This document shows positions 27,951-35,583 of a stretch of DNA of 64,000 nucleotides, in pieces. Source of the stretch: an uncultured Clostridium sp. (GTDB taxonomy: Bacteria > Bacillota > Clostridia > TANB77 > CAG-508); assembly GCA_948469315.1 (NCBI GenBank), contig CAOKLQ010000006.1, positions 45,336-109,335 on the forward strand. The letters run 5' to 3'. The notes under the pieces are model-generated. The model saw only the letters and a program-made list of their open reading frames with translations. It was not told the DNA's origin and did no database searches. The position numbers were made by a program, and so were the translations under genes. Positions within the stretch are counted from its first letter, which is position 1, and each line of letters starts with the position of its first letter.

Positions 27951-28391
27951 TGTCTGAATATCTTTAGTTGGTTTTAAACCCAGTTCTGATAATAATTTTA
28001 TAGTATCTTCTTGAGTTATAGGTTTCTTTAAATACCCATTAAAGCCCATGTTCAAAAATTTATTATTTACATTATCACTAATAGTATGTATAACTACTGG
28101 TATATTAAAATCTTCCAATGTATGTAACAAGCCAAGTAATTGCTCTCCAGTACCATAGCTATAAATGTTATTAGTAAATATAGCGTCAAACTTTTCTCCA
28201 CGTCTAATACGTTCATAAATTGGAAAAGGTGCATTTTCAATAACATATTCTATACCTAAACTATCTAATACCATTTTAGTATTATAATATGAACAACTAG
28301 AGTAATCGCCAATTAAAACACGTTTCCCCTTAAATATATCTAACTTGAAAATTGTACCATTTGGTGTACTATAACTTTTTATATCTTCCAT
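27948..28391 (-). CDS. Stand-alone pseudo-receiver (REC-like) protein
   Basis: 147 residues from the ATG after TAGAGGTAATAGAA; a longer frame starts at 28445. GKRVLIGDYSS gives the beta-1 acidic residue D29, KFDAIFTNN the beta-3 strand, IHTIS the switch Thr and GYLKKP the conserved Lys. The phospho-accepting Asp is replaced by Asn74, so phosphorylation by a histidine kinase is unlikely. No output domain. Such atypical receivers act as protein-protein modules. It is divergent from the small XRE gene, whose regulation it may influence. Confidence 0.7.
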   Translation of the reverse strand: MEDIKSYSTPNGTIFKLDIFKGKRVLIGDYSSCSYYNTKMVLDSLGIEYVIENAPFPIYERIRRGEKFDAIFTNNIYSYGTGEQLLGLLHTLEDFNIPVVIHTISDNVNNKFLNMGFNGYLKKPITQEDTIKLLSELGLKPTKDIQT

Positions 28392-28514
28392 TTCTATTAC
28401 CTCTATTCTATTAGTAGTTATAACATATTTCTTATAAAACATCAAGCTTCTCGAAGTTTTATGATAAAAATTGCTTTTTTTACTACAATAAATAGTAAAA
28501 AGGTGGTTTTTATT

Positions 28515-28754
28515 ATGATAGGAAGAATATTAAGAAATATAAGAAAAATAAATAAGCAAACCCAAGAACAAATTGGTAAAAAATTAAATCTTGCTGAAAA
28601 TACTATTTCAAATTATGAAACTGAATATAGTAACCCAACTTTTGATACAATATTAAAGTTTGTTAATGTTTGTGATTTTGATATACAGTTTGTCGATAAG
28701 AAAACAAAAAAGGTTTATACTATAAAAGAATTATCTAAAGAAATGGACTTTTAA
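28515..28754 (+). CDS. XRE-family helix-turn-helix regulator
   Basis: 79 residues from the ATG after AAAAGGTGG. RILRNIRKINKQTQEQIGKK, LAENTISNYE and NPTFDTILKFVNVCDF form the Cro/CI-type HTH. The short tail (VDKKTKKVYTIKELSK) is a minor extension. It is divergent from the receiver-like gene with a gap of about 120 bp that must hold both promoters. Probably an autoregulator of the element. Confidence 0.8.
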   Translation: MIGRILRNIRKINKQTQEQIGKKLNLAENTISNYETEYSNPTFDTILKFVNVCDFDIQFVDKKTKKVYTIKELSKEMDF

Positions 28755-28777
28755 TTTTGAAGTTAAAAGCCCTTTTT
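28746..28777 (+). terminator. Terminator of the XRE gene
   Basis: GACTTTTAATTTT and AAGTTAAAAGCC form an imperfect stem followed by CTTTTTT, overlapping the stop. Confidence 0.6.
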
Positions 28778-28963
28778 TAATGATTAATATAATTTATGTA
28801 GGATGCTATGCAACAATACCTCATATATTGAACTAGAGAGGCTACATAGCCTTTGTAGAGGGTATATTTATTTTTACAAATTTTTTTTCGCCGTAGTATA
28901 TAAAACAGCTTAAAATCGAGCCTAGAGGGCGACAGATAGGATATAAGAGTTTTTAGACTAAAC

Positions 28964-28995
28964 CATATCTGGCATAGTGGCATAGTGAAATTCCA
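28964..28995. repeat. 32-bp direct repeat, copy 1
   Basis: Begins CATATCTGGCATAGTGGCAT and ends AAATTCCA. Identical to 29261-29292. Confidence 0.85.
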
Positions 28996-29260
28996 ATAAT
29001 TAGTTGTTAGCATTTATGGATCTATGAAATTAATTTATTATGTTTAACAAGTAAATTAAAAAATTTTCAAAATAATGGATACTTGTTTTTATACTTCGTA
29101 TAAAAACATAACGAACTTCATGCAAGTTTATTTTATTAATTTATACAAAAATATTATATACGAAATATTGATAGTATATTTATATACTTCGTATATAAAT
29201 ATAACAGACTTCATGCAAAATTGATTTATTGAATATAGAGAAAATATTTTATTACTAATA

Positions 29261-29292
29261 CATATCTGGCATAGTGGCATAGTGAAATTCCA
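29261..29292. repeat. 32-bp direct repeat, copy 2
   Basis: Exact copy of 28964-28995 in the same orientation, 297 bp away. Confidence 0.85.
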
Positions 29293-29296
29293 TATT

Positions 29297-29326
29297 AAAG
29301 GAGATAGGTTTGACCCTATCTCCTTT
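29297..29326 (-). terminator. Terminator of the helicase gene
   Basis: AAAGGAGATAGG pairs with CCTATCTCCTTT across a 6-nt loop, 15 nt after the stop. Confidence 0.8.
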
Positions 29327-29341
29327 ATCATGGCAATACAA

Positions 29342-30709
29342 TTAAGAATTTGACTTATTATCATTAGAGGTATCACGAGACTTCATGAACTCTTTTGCAT
29401 AAGCACCATTATCATTATCAAGTTGATAATAAAGGTATTTACAAAGATAATCACTAAAGGTATCATTATAATGTTTTTTTATATAATTATCATCAAATGC
29501 TTTATCAGTATCTTCAGCCATACCAACAGCATTAAGATATTCATCATAAATAATTCTACTATCATCATTATTGAAATCTGGTGCAGCATAATAAGTGTAT
29601 CTTGCTTTTTTAAATGTATAGCGCTCTGTTCTATATCCAAGGCCTAAAACTTCGCTACCAAATTTAGTATTACCAACAGCTTCTCTATTATTGATATTGC
29701 ACCACTTCTTATATTCCTCATAATACCTAGATTTATGTATAAATGTTTTTATTGGAACTAAAGTACAAAATTCGGCTACGGTATTACATTCCATAAAGTA
29801 ATCATCTGTCGCTTTTTTTACCTTTTCTGGAATTGTAAATTTACCAGTGTCTAACACTTTTTCAAATGCTTGTACTGATCTAGTTACAATTACCTGCAAT
29901 GCTTTATCTTCGCATAATTCATCTTCTATGTTTATGTTTCTATTACCTTTTTCATCTGTAAATGTTACAGTAAATGGTATAACCACAAATCTATCAGTTA
30001 TAGCTAATGAAGTTTCTCTGAAATTCACAACCTCATTCATAGAAAATAGTAAAGTTGCATGAGGTTTTACAGGTTTATCCATTCCTTTTTCTAATATAGG
30101 CTCTCCAGAAATAACCCTTGTAAGCATTGAATTGTTAATGTATTTTGGCTGTTTTTGGTCCTCTGCTATGTTTACGGTTACATCATATAACTTTTGTATT
30201 GTAGTTTTGCTTCCTGCTTTACTACCTGATAAGGCTTCAAGATGCTCATGTGAACATTTGTCGTCTAATACTTTTTCAATAGGTCTAAAAATCTTGCTTT
30301 TTCCATTGCGTCCATTCCCTAAAAATATGAACGATTTACTCAATTTAGCAGTTTCTGCAAAAGCACTTCCTATTGCTTCATATAGCAAGTTCTCTATTTC
30401 CTCATCATTGTCAGTAGCACTTTTAAAATAATCATCAACGTGTTTTTTCTCTGGAGAATCCGTTAAAAGTACATCTTCATTATAATAACGTAAAACTCTT
30501 TCTGGAAAAACACTAGAATTATCAATTGAAGCACTATTATTCCCATTTTTCTCATTACTAATTATCTTCTTTTCCGTTTCTTGTGTTTCTTCTGTATTGT
30601 TTGTGTTAATTTCCGCTTCTTGTATTTCTATTATAGTATTCTCCTTTGTTTCTATTTCTTCTTTTACCTCTTCTGTATTAACATTATTTTTTAATTCTTC
30701 TTCATTCAT
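29342..30709 (-). CDS. D5/P4-type SF3 helicase (primase C-terminal domain)
   Basis: 455 residues from the ATG after AAAAGGAGAGAGTAAAA. After a Glu/Asn-rich, low-complexity N-terminus of about 85 residues, FIFLGNGRNGKSKIFRP is a Walker A loop, DVTVNIAEDQK a Walker B-like strand, and LLFSMNEVVNF the sensor/motif C asparagine, the SF3 order seen in phage P4 and poxvirus D5 proteins. The Prim-Pol half found in full P4 proteins is absent. It should unwind the element's origin, probably the repeat region next to it. It has a structured leader shared with the integrase. Confidence 0.88.
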   Translation of the reverse strand: MNEEELKNNVNTEEVKEEIETKENTIIEIQEAEINTNNTEETQETEKKIISNEKNGNNSASIDNSSVFPERVLRYYNEDVLLTDSPEKKHVDDYFKSATDNDEEIENLLYEAIGSAFAETAKLSKSFIFLGNGRNGKSKIFRPIEKVLDDKCSHEHLEALSGSKAGSKTTIQKLYDVTVNIAEDQKQPKYINNSMLTRVISGEPILEKGMDKPVKPHATLLFSMNEVVNFRETSLAITDRFVVIPFTVTFTDEKGNRNINIEDELCEDKALQVIVTRSVQAFEKVLDTGKFTIPEKVKKATDDYFMECNTVAEFCTLVPIKTFIHKSRYYEEYKKWCNINNREAVGNTKFGSEVLGLGYRTERYTFKKARYTYYAAPDFNNDDSRIIYDEYLNAVGMAEDTDKAFDDNYIKKHYNDTFSDYLCKYLYYQLDNDNGAYAKEFMKSRDTSNDNKSNS

Positions 30710-30733
30710 TTTTACTCTCTCCTTTTTTCTTTG

Positions 30734-30816
30734 CAAGAGTGATTTTTATACCACAATAGATACAGAAAATCACTCTTGATTTTCTAATAAATTATTTTTT
30801 AGCAGTTTGGTCACTA
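30734..30816 (-). promoter_or_regulatory. Structured leader of the helicase gene (copy A)
   Basis: On the minus strand: TAGTGACCAAACTGCT, AAAAAATAATT, then CAAGAGTGATTTT paired with AAAATCACTCTTG 19 nt later, ending just before AAAGGAG. The same order is found before the integrase at 32394-32502. It starts inside the stop codon of the 89-residue gene. Confidence 0.65.
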
Positions 30817-31083
30817 ATTTTTTCTGCTTCTTCTCTGTTGATACCAGTTGATAAGTGCATTTAGTTCTACCACTTTCTGTTTGCCATAGTCCTCTACTGG
30901 TAGAGAATTGTCATTAAATATGTCCTGTGCAGTTTTGATGCTACAATTTCTGGCTTCCGCTAGTTGCTCGATTGTGACGAAGTTTAAAAGCTTCGATTTG
31001 TCCTCAAGTTGTTTAATTTTTTCTAGCATTTCATCAAGTTGTTTAATCTGTGTGTCTATGTCTGTATTGATATTTATTGTCAT
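30814..31083 (-). CDS. Excisionase-like small DNA-binding protein
   Basis: 89 residues. The N-terminal half is a coiled coil (IKQLDEMLEKIKQLEDKSKL). The second half, FVTIEQLAEARNCSIKTAQD and VVELNALINWYQQRR, is a winged HTH of the MerR/excisionase (HTH_17) type. Good AAAGGAGGTAAAACC upstream. It is read before the helicase gene across the structured leader, so excision and replication functions would be linked. It is divergent from the XRE regulator. Confidence 0.7.
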   Translation of the reverse strand: MTININTDIDTQIKQLDEMLEKIKQLEDKSKLLNFVTIEQLAEARNCSIKTAQDIFNDNSLPVEDYGKQKVVELNALINWYQQRRSRKN

Positions 31084-31151
31084 ACGGTTTTACCTCCTTT
31101 ACTTTTTATCATAAAAAAATACCTCCTTTTTAAAATTTACTATTGCAATAT

Positions 31152-31210
31152 TGTAAATTATAGTTTATAATATTTTTGAAGTTAAAATTATAATTTACAT
31201 TTTGTATAAT
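31152..31210. promoter_or_regulatory. Operator dyad and promoter between divergent regulators
   Basis: TGTAAATTATA (31152-31162) and TATAATTTACA (31189-31199) form a perfect separated dyad; TATAAT at 31205-31210 with TTAAAA 17 bp upstream points towards the XRE gene. Likely target of the element's repressor. Confidence 0.5.
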
Positions 31211-31306
31211 AGCATAAATTTTTGGCTTGTGCGGTATATAAATTAAAAACTTTAAAATTTTTTAATTTGCATTTTGCATAAACTTTAATTTACGAGGAGA
31301 TATTTT

Positions 31307-31978
31307 ATGAGTAAATCAAAAGCTGGAAACTCAACAGGAAAAGTTATTTTATATAAAAAGGAAAAACTAGCAGAAAGACTAGATGATTTGAGGCATGACA
31401 AAGGAATATCACTAGAGACTTTATCAAAAAACATAGAAAAAAAAACAAAAGTATCAATTTCTAATACTCAATTAGGTAAATATGAAAATACTGAAAATCA
31501 AGATTTAATAAGTCTTAATAATCTTTTTGCACTCGCTAACTATTATAAAGTATCTATATACAATTTATTAGGAATGCATGAATGTAAAAATGTAGATAAT
31601 GAAGAAATACATAAAAGACTTGAATTAAGCGAAGAAGCAATAGAGTTCTTATCTACTTTAGTAAAGAGAAAAAAATTTGAAGGAGAAAATATAAAGGATG
31701 CTTATTTTATGATTAAAACAATAAATTTTTTACTAGAACAAGAAAATAATATTTCGTTTCTTTCTACACTTTCAGATTTTTTATGGCATGAATATAAAAC
31801 AGAAAATACTGATGGATGTGATACAGTAATGCTAGAAGATTTAGCAGGTGTTAAGCATTTATTTTCTCTTTCTGAAATGGATAATATAAAAATACTAGAA
31901 ATTCAACAACTATTAACTTCATTGAAAGACATTTCAAAAGCCGAAAACATTGTGAAAGATAACAAAAACAAAAAATAA
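31307..31978 (+). CDS. XRE-family regulator with C-terminal domain
   Basis: 223 residues. A Cro/CI-type HTH lies at residues 15-95 (LAERLDDLRHDKGISLETLS, VSISNTQLGKYEN). The C-terminal part starts NEEIHKRLELSEEAIEFLST and is a helical effector or dimer domain, repeated alone in the next gene. This is the best candidate for the element's main repressor, from its position next to the divergent excisionase-like gene. GAGGAGATATTTT precedes the ATG. Confidence 0.8.
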   Translation: MSKSKAGNSTGKVILYKKEKLAERLDDLRHDKGISLETLSKNIEKKTKVSISNTQLGKYENTENQDLISLNNLFALANYYKVSIYNLLGMHECKNVDNEEIHKRLELSEEAIEFLSTLVKRKKFEGENIKDAYFMIKTINFLLEQENNISFLSTLSDFLWHEYKTENTDGCDTVMLEDLAGVKHLFSLSEMDNIKILEIQQLLTSLKDISKAENIVKDNKNKK

Positions 31979-32011
31979 ATGTTATATTATTAGTAAAAAC
32001 GGAGTAAATCT

Positions 32012-32368
32012 ATGGAAAAAACTAATAATGAAGAAATTTATAAAAGACTTGGACTAACTGAAAAATCAATCGAAGTATTGGAAGATTTAAAAGCTAGAGG
32101 AGATAAAGCAACTACAAACAAAAGAGCTTTTGCAAAAAGAATTGAAACGATTAACTGTTTATTAGAAAATGAAGCGAATTATGGTATTTTGGGTTATATT
32201 TCTCTGTTTTTATGGGATGAGTATAAGGGTGTATTTGAAGTATTAGAAATAAATTCTGGGAAAACACTTTGCTTTACCGCTTCTAAACTACAAAATACTT
32301 TTATGTTTGATATTGAAAAAAATCTAAAGAAATTAAAAGAAGATATAAAAGATAAAAAAATTAAATAA
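32012..32368 (+). CDS. Paralogue of the XRE regulator's C-terminal domain, no HTH
   Basis: 118 residues. NEEIYKRLGLTEKSIEVLED aligns with NEEIHKRLELSEEAIEFLST of the preceding protein, and INCLLENEANYGILGYISLF with INFLLEQENNISFLSTLSDF. It therefore arose by partial duplication and lacks the DNA-binding part. It could heterodimerise with and titrate the repressor. It lies 33 nt downstream, in the same operon. Confidence 0.7.
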   Translation: MEKTNNEEIYKRLGLTEKSIEVLEDLKARGDKATTNKRAFAKRIETINCLLENEANYGILGYISLFLWDEYKGVFEVLEINSGKTLCFTASKLQNTFMFDIEKNLKKLKEDIKDKKIK

Positions 32369-32393
32369 AAAAAGCAGGGAATATTTTTTGTAC

Positions 32394-32502
32394 TAGTGAC
32401 CAAACTGCTCAAAAAATAATTCCCCATAGAAAATCAAGAGTGATTTCCTATATTTAATTATAGTACAAAAAATCACTCTTGTAAATAATAAGGAGTGATT
32501 TT
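32394..32502 (+). promoter_or_regulatory. Structured leader of the integrase gene (copy B), possible RNA switch
   Basis: TAGTGACCAAACTGCT, then CAAGAGTGATTT (32435-32446) able to pair with AAATCACTCTTG (32470-32481). A third segment, GAGTGATTTT (32493-32502), includes the end of the ribosome binding site AAGGAG and can pair with the same AAATCACTC. The two pairings exclude each other, giving an open and a sequestered state. Confidence 0.6.
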
Positions 32503-32505
32503 ATT

Positions 32506-33699
32506 ATGGCAAGAAAAAATAAAAAGACTAAATCTGTGGGCAATGGAGAAGGCTCACTTTATCATAGTGAAACTTTAAAATGTTGGGTATTTCAATATTA
32601 TGATACACAAGGCAATAGACAGACTATGAAACAGAGGAAAAAAGAAACAGTAAAAGACTTTAAGGCTAGAGTTACAAAAGTTAAAGAAGAACTAAATACA
32701 GGAACTTATATTTGTAAAAGTACAGAAACAGTAGTTACTATTGCAGAACAACATATTGAAAGTAAGCATATAGATGGTATTACAAGTGGTAGAAGCTACA
32801 AAAGGGACTTAGAAACCCTAGAACAAATAAAAAAGACTTGTTCTAATTTCTGTAATCTTCCTATTCAACAAGTAACTATAAAGCATTTAGAAGATGCAAA
32901 AGGAGAGATTAAACAATATGCAAATAGTGTTATAGACAAAATATGGAGATTACTAGGTAAATCATTTAATATTGCTTGTTCTCCCTCAAGAAAAATACTT
33001 ATATATAACTTGATGCTAGACGAAAACTTAAAGAAGCCAATATCTGTGAAGAAAACACAAAAAGTAAAACCTTTGACACATAAAGAAATTGAAAAACTTA
33101 ATAGGATCTTAGACAATGAAGAAAGAAACCACCCTTACAGAAATATAGTAAAAATGCAAGGCATATCAGGCATGAGAATTGGCGAAGTATTAGCACGTTC
33201 CAAAGACGATTATAACAAAGACACACAACAATTTGACGTACATAATACTTTAACACAAGACGAACACTATCACGTTATATTAGGAGAACATACAAAGACT
33301 TACAATAAGAAAACACAAATAGACGAAGGACAAAGGTATTTGCCATTAGATAATAACTTATTTAGTGGACTAATAGATATAATAGAAGAACAATGCGACA
33401 AAAAGATTAGAAATATTTACAACTTGTTATTCTGGGACTATGAAAAAAATACATTTATAACACCTAGTGAAGTCAATTCATGGCTAAAAAGATTAAATGC
33501 GAAATATAATATCTGTTCATTAGAAATATCTACACATAGATTAAGACATACTGCTCTAACTCATTGGAAAGAAATTGGAATTGATTTATCTGCTATACAA
33601 TATTTAGCAGGACACGTTGAAGGTAGTGATATTACAGAAGGTGTCTACATTGAAACTTCATTAGATTTTGTAAAAAAGCAAGTTGCAAAAATATCATAG
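32506..33699 (+). CDS. int: Tyrosine recombinase (integrase)
   Basis: 397 residues, Tn916/phage-type. The N-terminal AP2-like arm-binding domain (GNGEGSLYHSETLKCWVFQY) is followed by a SAM-like core-binding domain and the catalytic domain: Arg in GISGMRIGEVLA, HRLRHTALTHW (H-x-x-R), His in YLAGHVEG and the nucleophile Tyr in TEGVYIETS. The active site is complete. It lies 91 bp from the tRNA-Arg gene it uses as target. Expression is probably controlled by the leader at 32394. Confidence 0.95.
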   Translation: MARKNKKTKSVGNGEGSLYHSETLKCWVFQYYDTQGNRQTMKQRKKETVKDFKARVTKVKEELNTGTYICKSTETVVTIAEQHIESKHIDGITSGRSYKRDLETLEQIKKTCSNFCNLPIQQVTIKHLEDAKGEIKQYANSVIDKIWRLLGKSFNIACSPSRKILIYNLMLDENLKKPISVKKTQKVKPLTHKEIEKLNRILDNEERNHPYRNIVKMQGISGMRIGEVLARSKDDYNKDTQQFDVHNTLTQDEHYHVILGEHTKTYNKKTQIDEGQRYLPLDNNLFSGLIDIIEEQCDKKIRNIYNLLFWDYEKNTFITPSEVNSWLKRLNAKYNICSLEISTHRLRHTALTHWKEIGIDLSAIQYLAGHVEGSDITEGVYIETSLDFVKKQVAKIS

Positions 33700-33711
33700 A
33701 AATAAACCTAC

Positions 33712-33729
33712 TGCATTACTACTGCATTA
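33712..33729. repeat. Right-end integrase arm-type boxes
   Basis: TGCATTA at 33712-33718 and 33723-33729, matching the TTGCATTA pair at the left end. Confidence 0.5.
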
Positions 33730-33743
33730 TTTTAGGAATATAA

Positions 33744-33783
33744 AAAGACTAGGAAGCTTGAAATATAAGCATTTCTAGTCTTT
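33744..33783 (-). terminator. Element-supplied terminator for tRNA-Arg
   Basis: AAAGACTAG pairs with CTAGTCTTT. It lies inside the element, 3' of the tRNA, replacing the original hairpin stranded at 21781-21810. Confidence 0.65.
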
Positions 33784-33790
33784 AATTATT

Positions 33791-33802
33791 TGGTGAGCCA
33801 GA
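33791..33802. repeat. Right attachment-site repeat
   Basis: TGGTGAGCCAGA within the tRNA 3' end; identical to 21813-21824. Confidence 0.8.
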
Positions 33803-33867
33803 AGGGATTCGAACCCCTGACCCTCGGCTTAGAAGGCCGATGCTCTATCCAACTGAGCTACTGACCC
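33791..33867 (-). tRNA. tRNA-Arg (anticodon UCU), integration target
   Basis: 77 nt with encoded CCA. Acceptor GGGTCAG/CTGGCTC, anticodon stem TCGGC/GCCGA with loop CTTCTAA, anticodon TCT; T loop TTCGAAT. It reads AGA and AGG, the common arginine codons here, and cannot read CGG. Its 3' dodecamer is the attachment-site core. Confidence 0.95.
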
Positions 33868-33946
33868 ATGTCAAAAATACAATTCTTATAATATCATTTT
33901 TTTTAATATATGTCAATAGCCATACTATTTATTTTTTCCAAATACT

Positions 33947-34059
33947 TTCCACATAGTTATCCACATTATCCACTATTAAATTATTGTTTATTTTACAGCT
34001 TTTTATGACTGAAATGTTGTTCTGTGGATTTAATATCTTTTTATTCCACATTATTCACA
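33947..34059. promoter_or_regulatory. DnaA-box cluster
   Basis: TTATCCACA (33957-33965) and TTATTCACA (34051-34059) match TTATNCACA exactly; TTATCCACT (33966-33974) differs at one base; CTTTCCACA and, on the other strand, AAATCCACA are weaker. They lie in a 306-bp gene-free stretch beside the tRNA-Arg gene. There is no dnaA and no strand switch, so this is more likely a DnaA-titrating or regulatory cluster than oriC. Confidence 0.5.
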
Positions 34060-34109
34060 TTATACAAACATATTTTTAAAGTATATGTCAAAACGGGCAA
34101 AATATGTAA

Positions 34110-34163
34110 TAAAGGGACTATCCTCTCTTTACATTTTTTGTAAAGTACGGACTGTCCCCTGAT
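34110..34163. repeat. GTCCC-type repeat after the aminopeptidase gene
   Basis: AAGGGACTATCC at one end and GGACTGTCCCCT at the other, with CTTTACA...TGTAAAG inside as a hairpin. It ends about 10 nt from the stop codon. Confidence 0.5.
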
Positions 34164-34173
34164 TAACTAATTT

Positions 34174-35583
34174 CTAATTTTCCCAAAATGCCTTATAGGT
34201 TTTATATGCTGAATATAGATCTAGTTTACTTGTTACTTCATATGGAGCATGCATTGAAAGTACTGGTATTCCGCAATCTACTACATCTATCCCCTTGTTT
34301 GCTAATATATAGGCTATTGTTCCACCTCCACCTTGGTCTACTTTTCCTAGTTCTGCTATTTGATATCTTATATTATTGTCTTCTAATATTCTTCTTATTT
34401 CAGCTATATATTCTGCATTTGCATCTGACGCTCCCGATTTTCCTCTTGCTCCTGTATATTTGTTCATACATATTCCATGTCCTAAATATGATGCGTTATT
34501 CTTTTCTGAAACGTTTGCATATATTGGGTCAAATCCTGCATCTACATCTGCTGATAACATCTTTGATTTTGCAAATACTTTATCTAATAGGTTCGGTCTA
34601 TTTTCTCCTGTTTTGTTTAATAATTCAGATATAAATGTATCAAATACATTTGATTGCATTCCTGTATTTCCCCTACTTCCTATTTCTTCTTTATCTGCTA
34701 ATATACATACTGATGTTGTTTTTGGGTTATTTATGTTCATCATTGCAGTTAAAGCTGTATAACAACATATTTTGTCGTCTTGACCATATGAAGCTATCAT
34801 GCTTTGATCAAATCCCATACTTCTTGCTTTAAATGCTGGTACAACTTCTATTTCTGAACTTAAAAAATCTATTTCTGTTATTCCATATTTCATATTAAGT
34901 AAATTTAATATATTTAGTTTTACTTTTTCGGATACCTTTGTATCCTGATCTCCGTAAGGAATGCTTCCTATTAGAAGGTTTAGAGCTTCTCCTTCTATTC
35001 CATTTTTTAGTTTCTTTTCCATTTGATCTTGTGCTAGATGTGGTAATAAATCTGTTATTGTAAATATAGGATCATTTTCGTCTTCCCCTATACATATATT
35101 TATTTTTTCTCCATTTGTTTTTGCTATTACTCCATGTATAGATAGTGGTATTGTTGTCCATTGGTATTTTTTTATTCCACCATAGTAATGTGTTTTAAAA
35201 TATGCTAACCCTCCATCTTCATATAATGGATTTGGCTTTAAGTCTAATCTTGGAGAGTCTGCATGTGCTCCTATTATTTTTATTCCATCTTTTAGTTTGT
35301 CTTCTCCGATTATCGCTAAGTACATAGCTTTTTCTCTATTTATAAAATACACTTTATCTCCTGGATTTAAGTTTTCACATTCACATATACATTTAAATCC
35401 ATTTTCCTCAGCTATTTGTTTACTGTTTGCTATAATTTCTCGTTCTGTTTTTCCTTTATTTAGGTATTTTATATAACCATTTGCATATTCAAAAATATTA
35501 TTTTTTTCTTCATTACTTGCTATTTCCCATCCATTAGTTTTTGTGTTAAATAACCTATCTTTTAACTCTTGCGCTTCACTCAT
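34174..35583 (-). CDS. M18 family aminopeptidase
   Basis: 469 residues. IIGAHADSPRLDLKPNPLYE carries the first zinc histidine and DSP; LADKEEIGSRGNTGMQS holds the catalytic Glu pair; DVDAGFDPI and the late LSMHAPYEVTSKLDLY supply the remaining ligands. This is the co-catalytic dizinc tetrahedral aminopeptidase family, removing acidic or other N-terminal residues from peptides in the cytosol. Length fits the clostridial type. No signal peptide. It is the first chromosomal gene right of the element. No in-frame CGG. Confidence 0.92.
   Translation of the reverse strand: MSEAQELKDRLFNTKTNGWEIASNEEKNNIFEYANGYIKYLNKGKTEREIIANSKQIAEENGFKCICECENLNPGDKVYFINREKAMYLAIIGEDKLKDGIKIIGAHADSPRLDLKPNPLYEDGGLAYFKTHYYGGIKKYQWTTIPLSIHGVIAKTNGEKINICIGEDENDPIFTITDLLPHLAQDQMEKKLKNGIEGEALNLLIGSIPYGDQDTKVSEKVKLNILNLLNMKYGITEIDFLSSEIEVVPAFKARSMGFDQSMIASYGQDDKICCYTALTAMMNINNPKTTSVCILADKEEIGSRGNTGMQSNVFDTFISELLNKTGENRPNLLDKVFAKSKMLSADVDAGFDPIYANVSEKNNASYLGHGICMNKYTGARGKSGASDANAEYIAEIRRILEDNNIRYQIAELGKVDQGGGGTIAYILANKGIDVVDCGIPVLSMHAPYEVTSKLDLYSAYKTYKAFWEN

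Larger units (their letters stand above)
28781..29296. other. Noncoding repeat region, candidate origin or oriT
   Basis: About 515 bp without a credible gene between two convergent genes. It holds two identical 32-bp direct repeats (28964-28995, 29261-29292), each with GGCATAGT twice in tandem, and between them two hairpin units. Unit 1 is GTTTTTATAC-TTC-GTATAAAAAC (29085-29107); unit 2 is ATTTATATAC-TTC-GTATATAAAT (29178-29200). The arms differ but pair perfectly in both, and both are followed by ATAAC plus a conserved ACTTCATGCAA. Next to a D5/P4-type helicase gene, iterons and hairpins suggest a replication or transfer origin. Confidence 0.55.
21813..33802. mobile_element. 12-kb integrative element in the tRNA-Arg(UCU) gene
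   Basis: The 12-bp sequence TGGTGAGCCAGA, the 3' end of tRNA-Arg, occurs at 21813-21824 and again within the intact tRNA at 33791-33802. A tyrosine integrase lies next to the tRNA. Both ends carry paired TGCATTA boxes. Inside are RHH, XRE and excisionase-like regulators, a D5/P4-type helicase, a noncoding origin-like region and cargo. No relaxase, coupling protein, conjugation or virion genes were seen, so it is an island that presumably uses a helper, a phage-satellite-like island, or a reduced ICE. One cargo gene uses the same CGG recoding as the host. Confidence 0.85.

Noticed and set aside
29085..29200. loxP-like sites (ATACTTCGTATA)
   Set aside because: They resemble half of loxP by eye, but there is no matching inverted arm with an 8-bp spacer and no Cre-like gene next to them; the covarying hairpin reading fits better.
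28777..29376. Two small minus-strand ORFs sharing WNFTMPLCQI
   Set aside because: The similarity is fully explained by the 32-bp direct DNA repeat; no ribosome binding sites, and hairpins and terminators lie within them.
21813..33802. Prophage or complete ICE
   Set aside because: No capsid, portal, terminase, relaxase, coupling protein or type IV secretion genes; only integration, replication, regulation and cargo are visible.
33870..34170. Chromosomal oriC at the DnaA-box cluster
   Set aside because: No dnaA, dnaN or strand switch nearby; genes on both sides are mostly on the minus strand.
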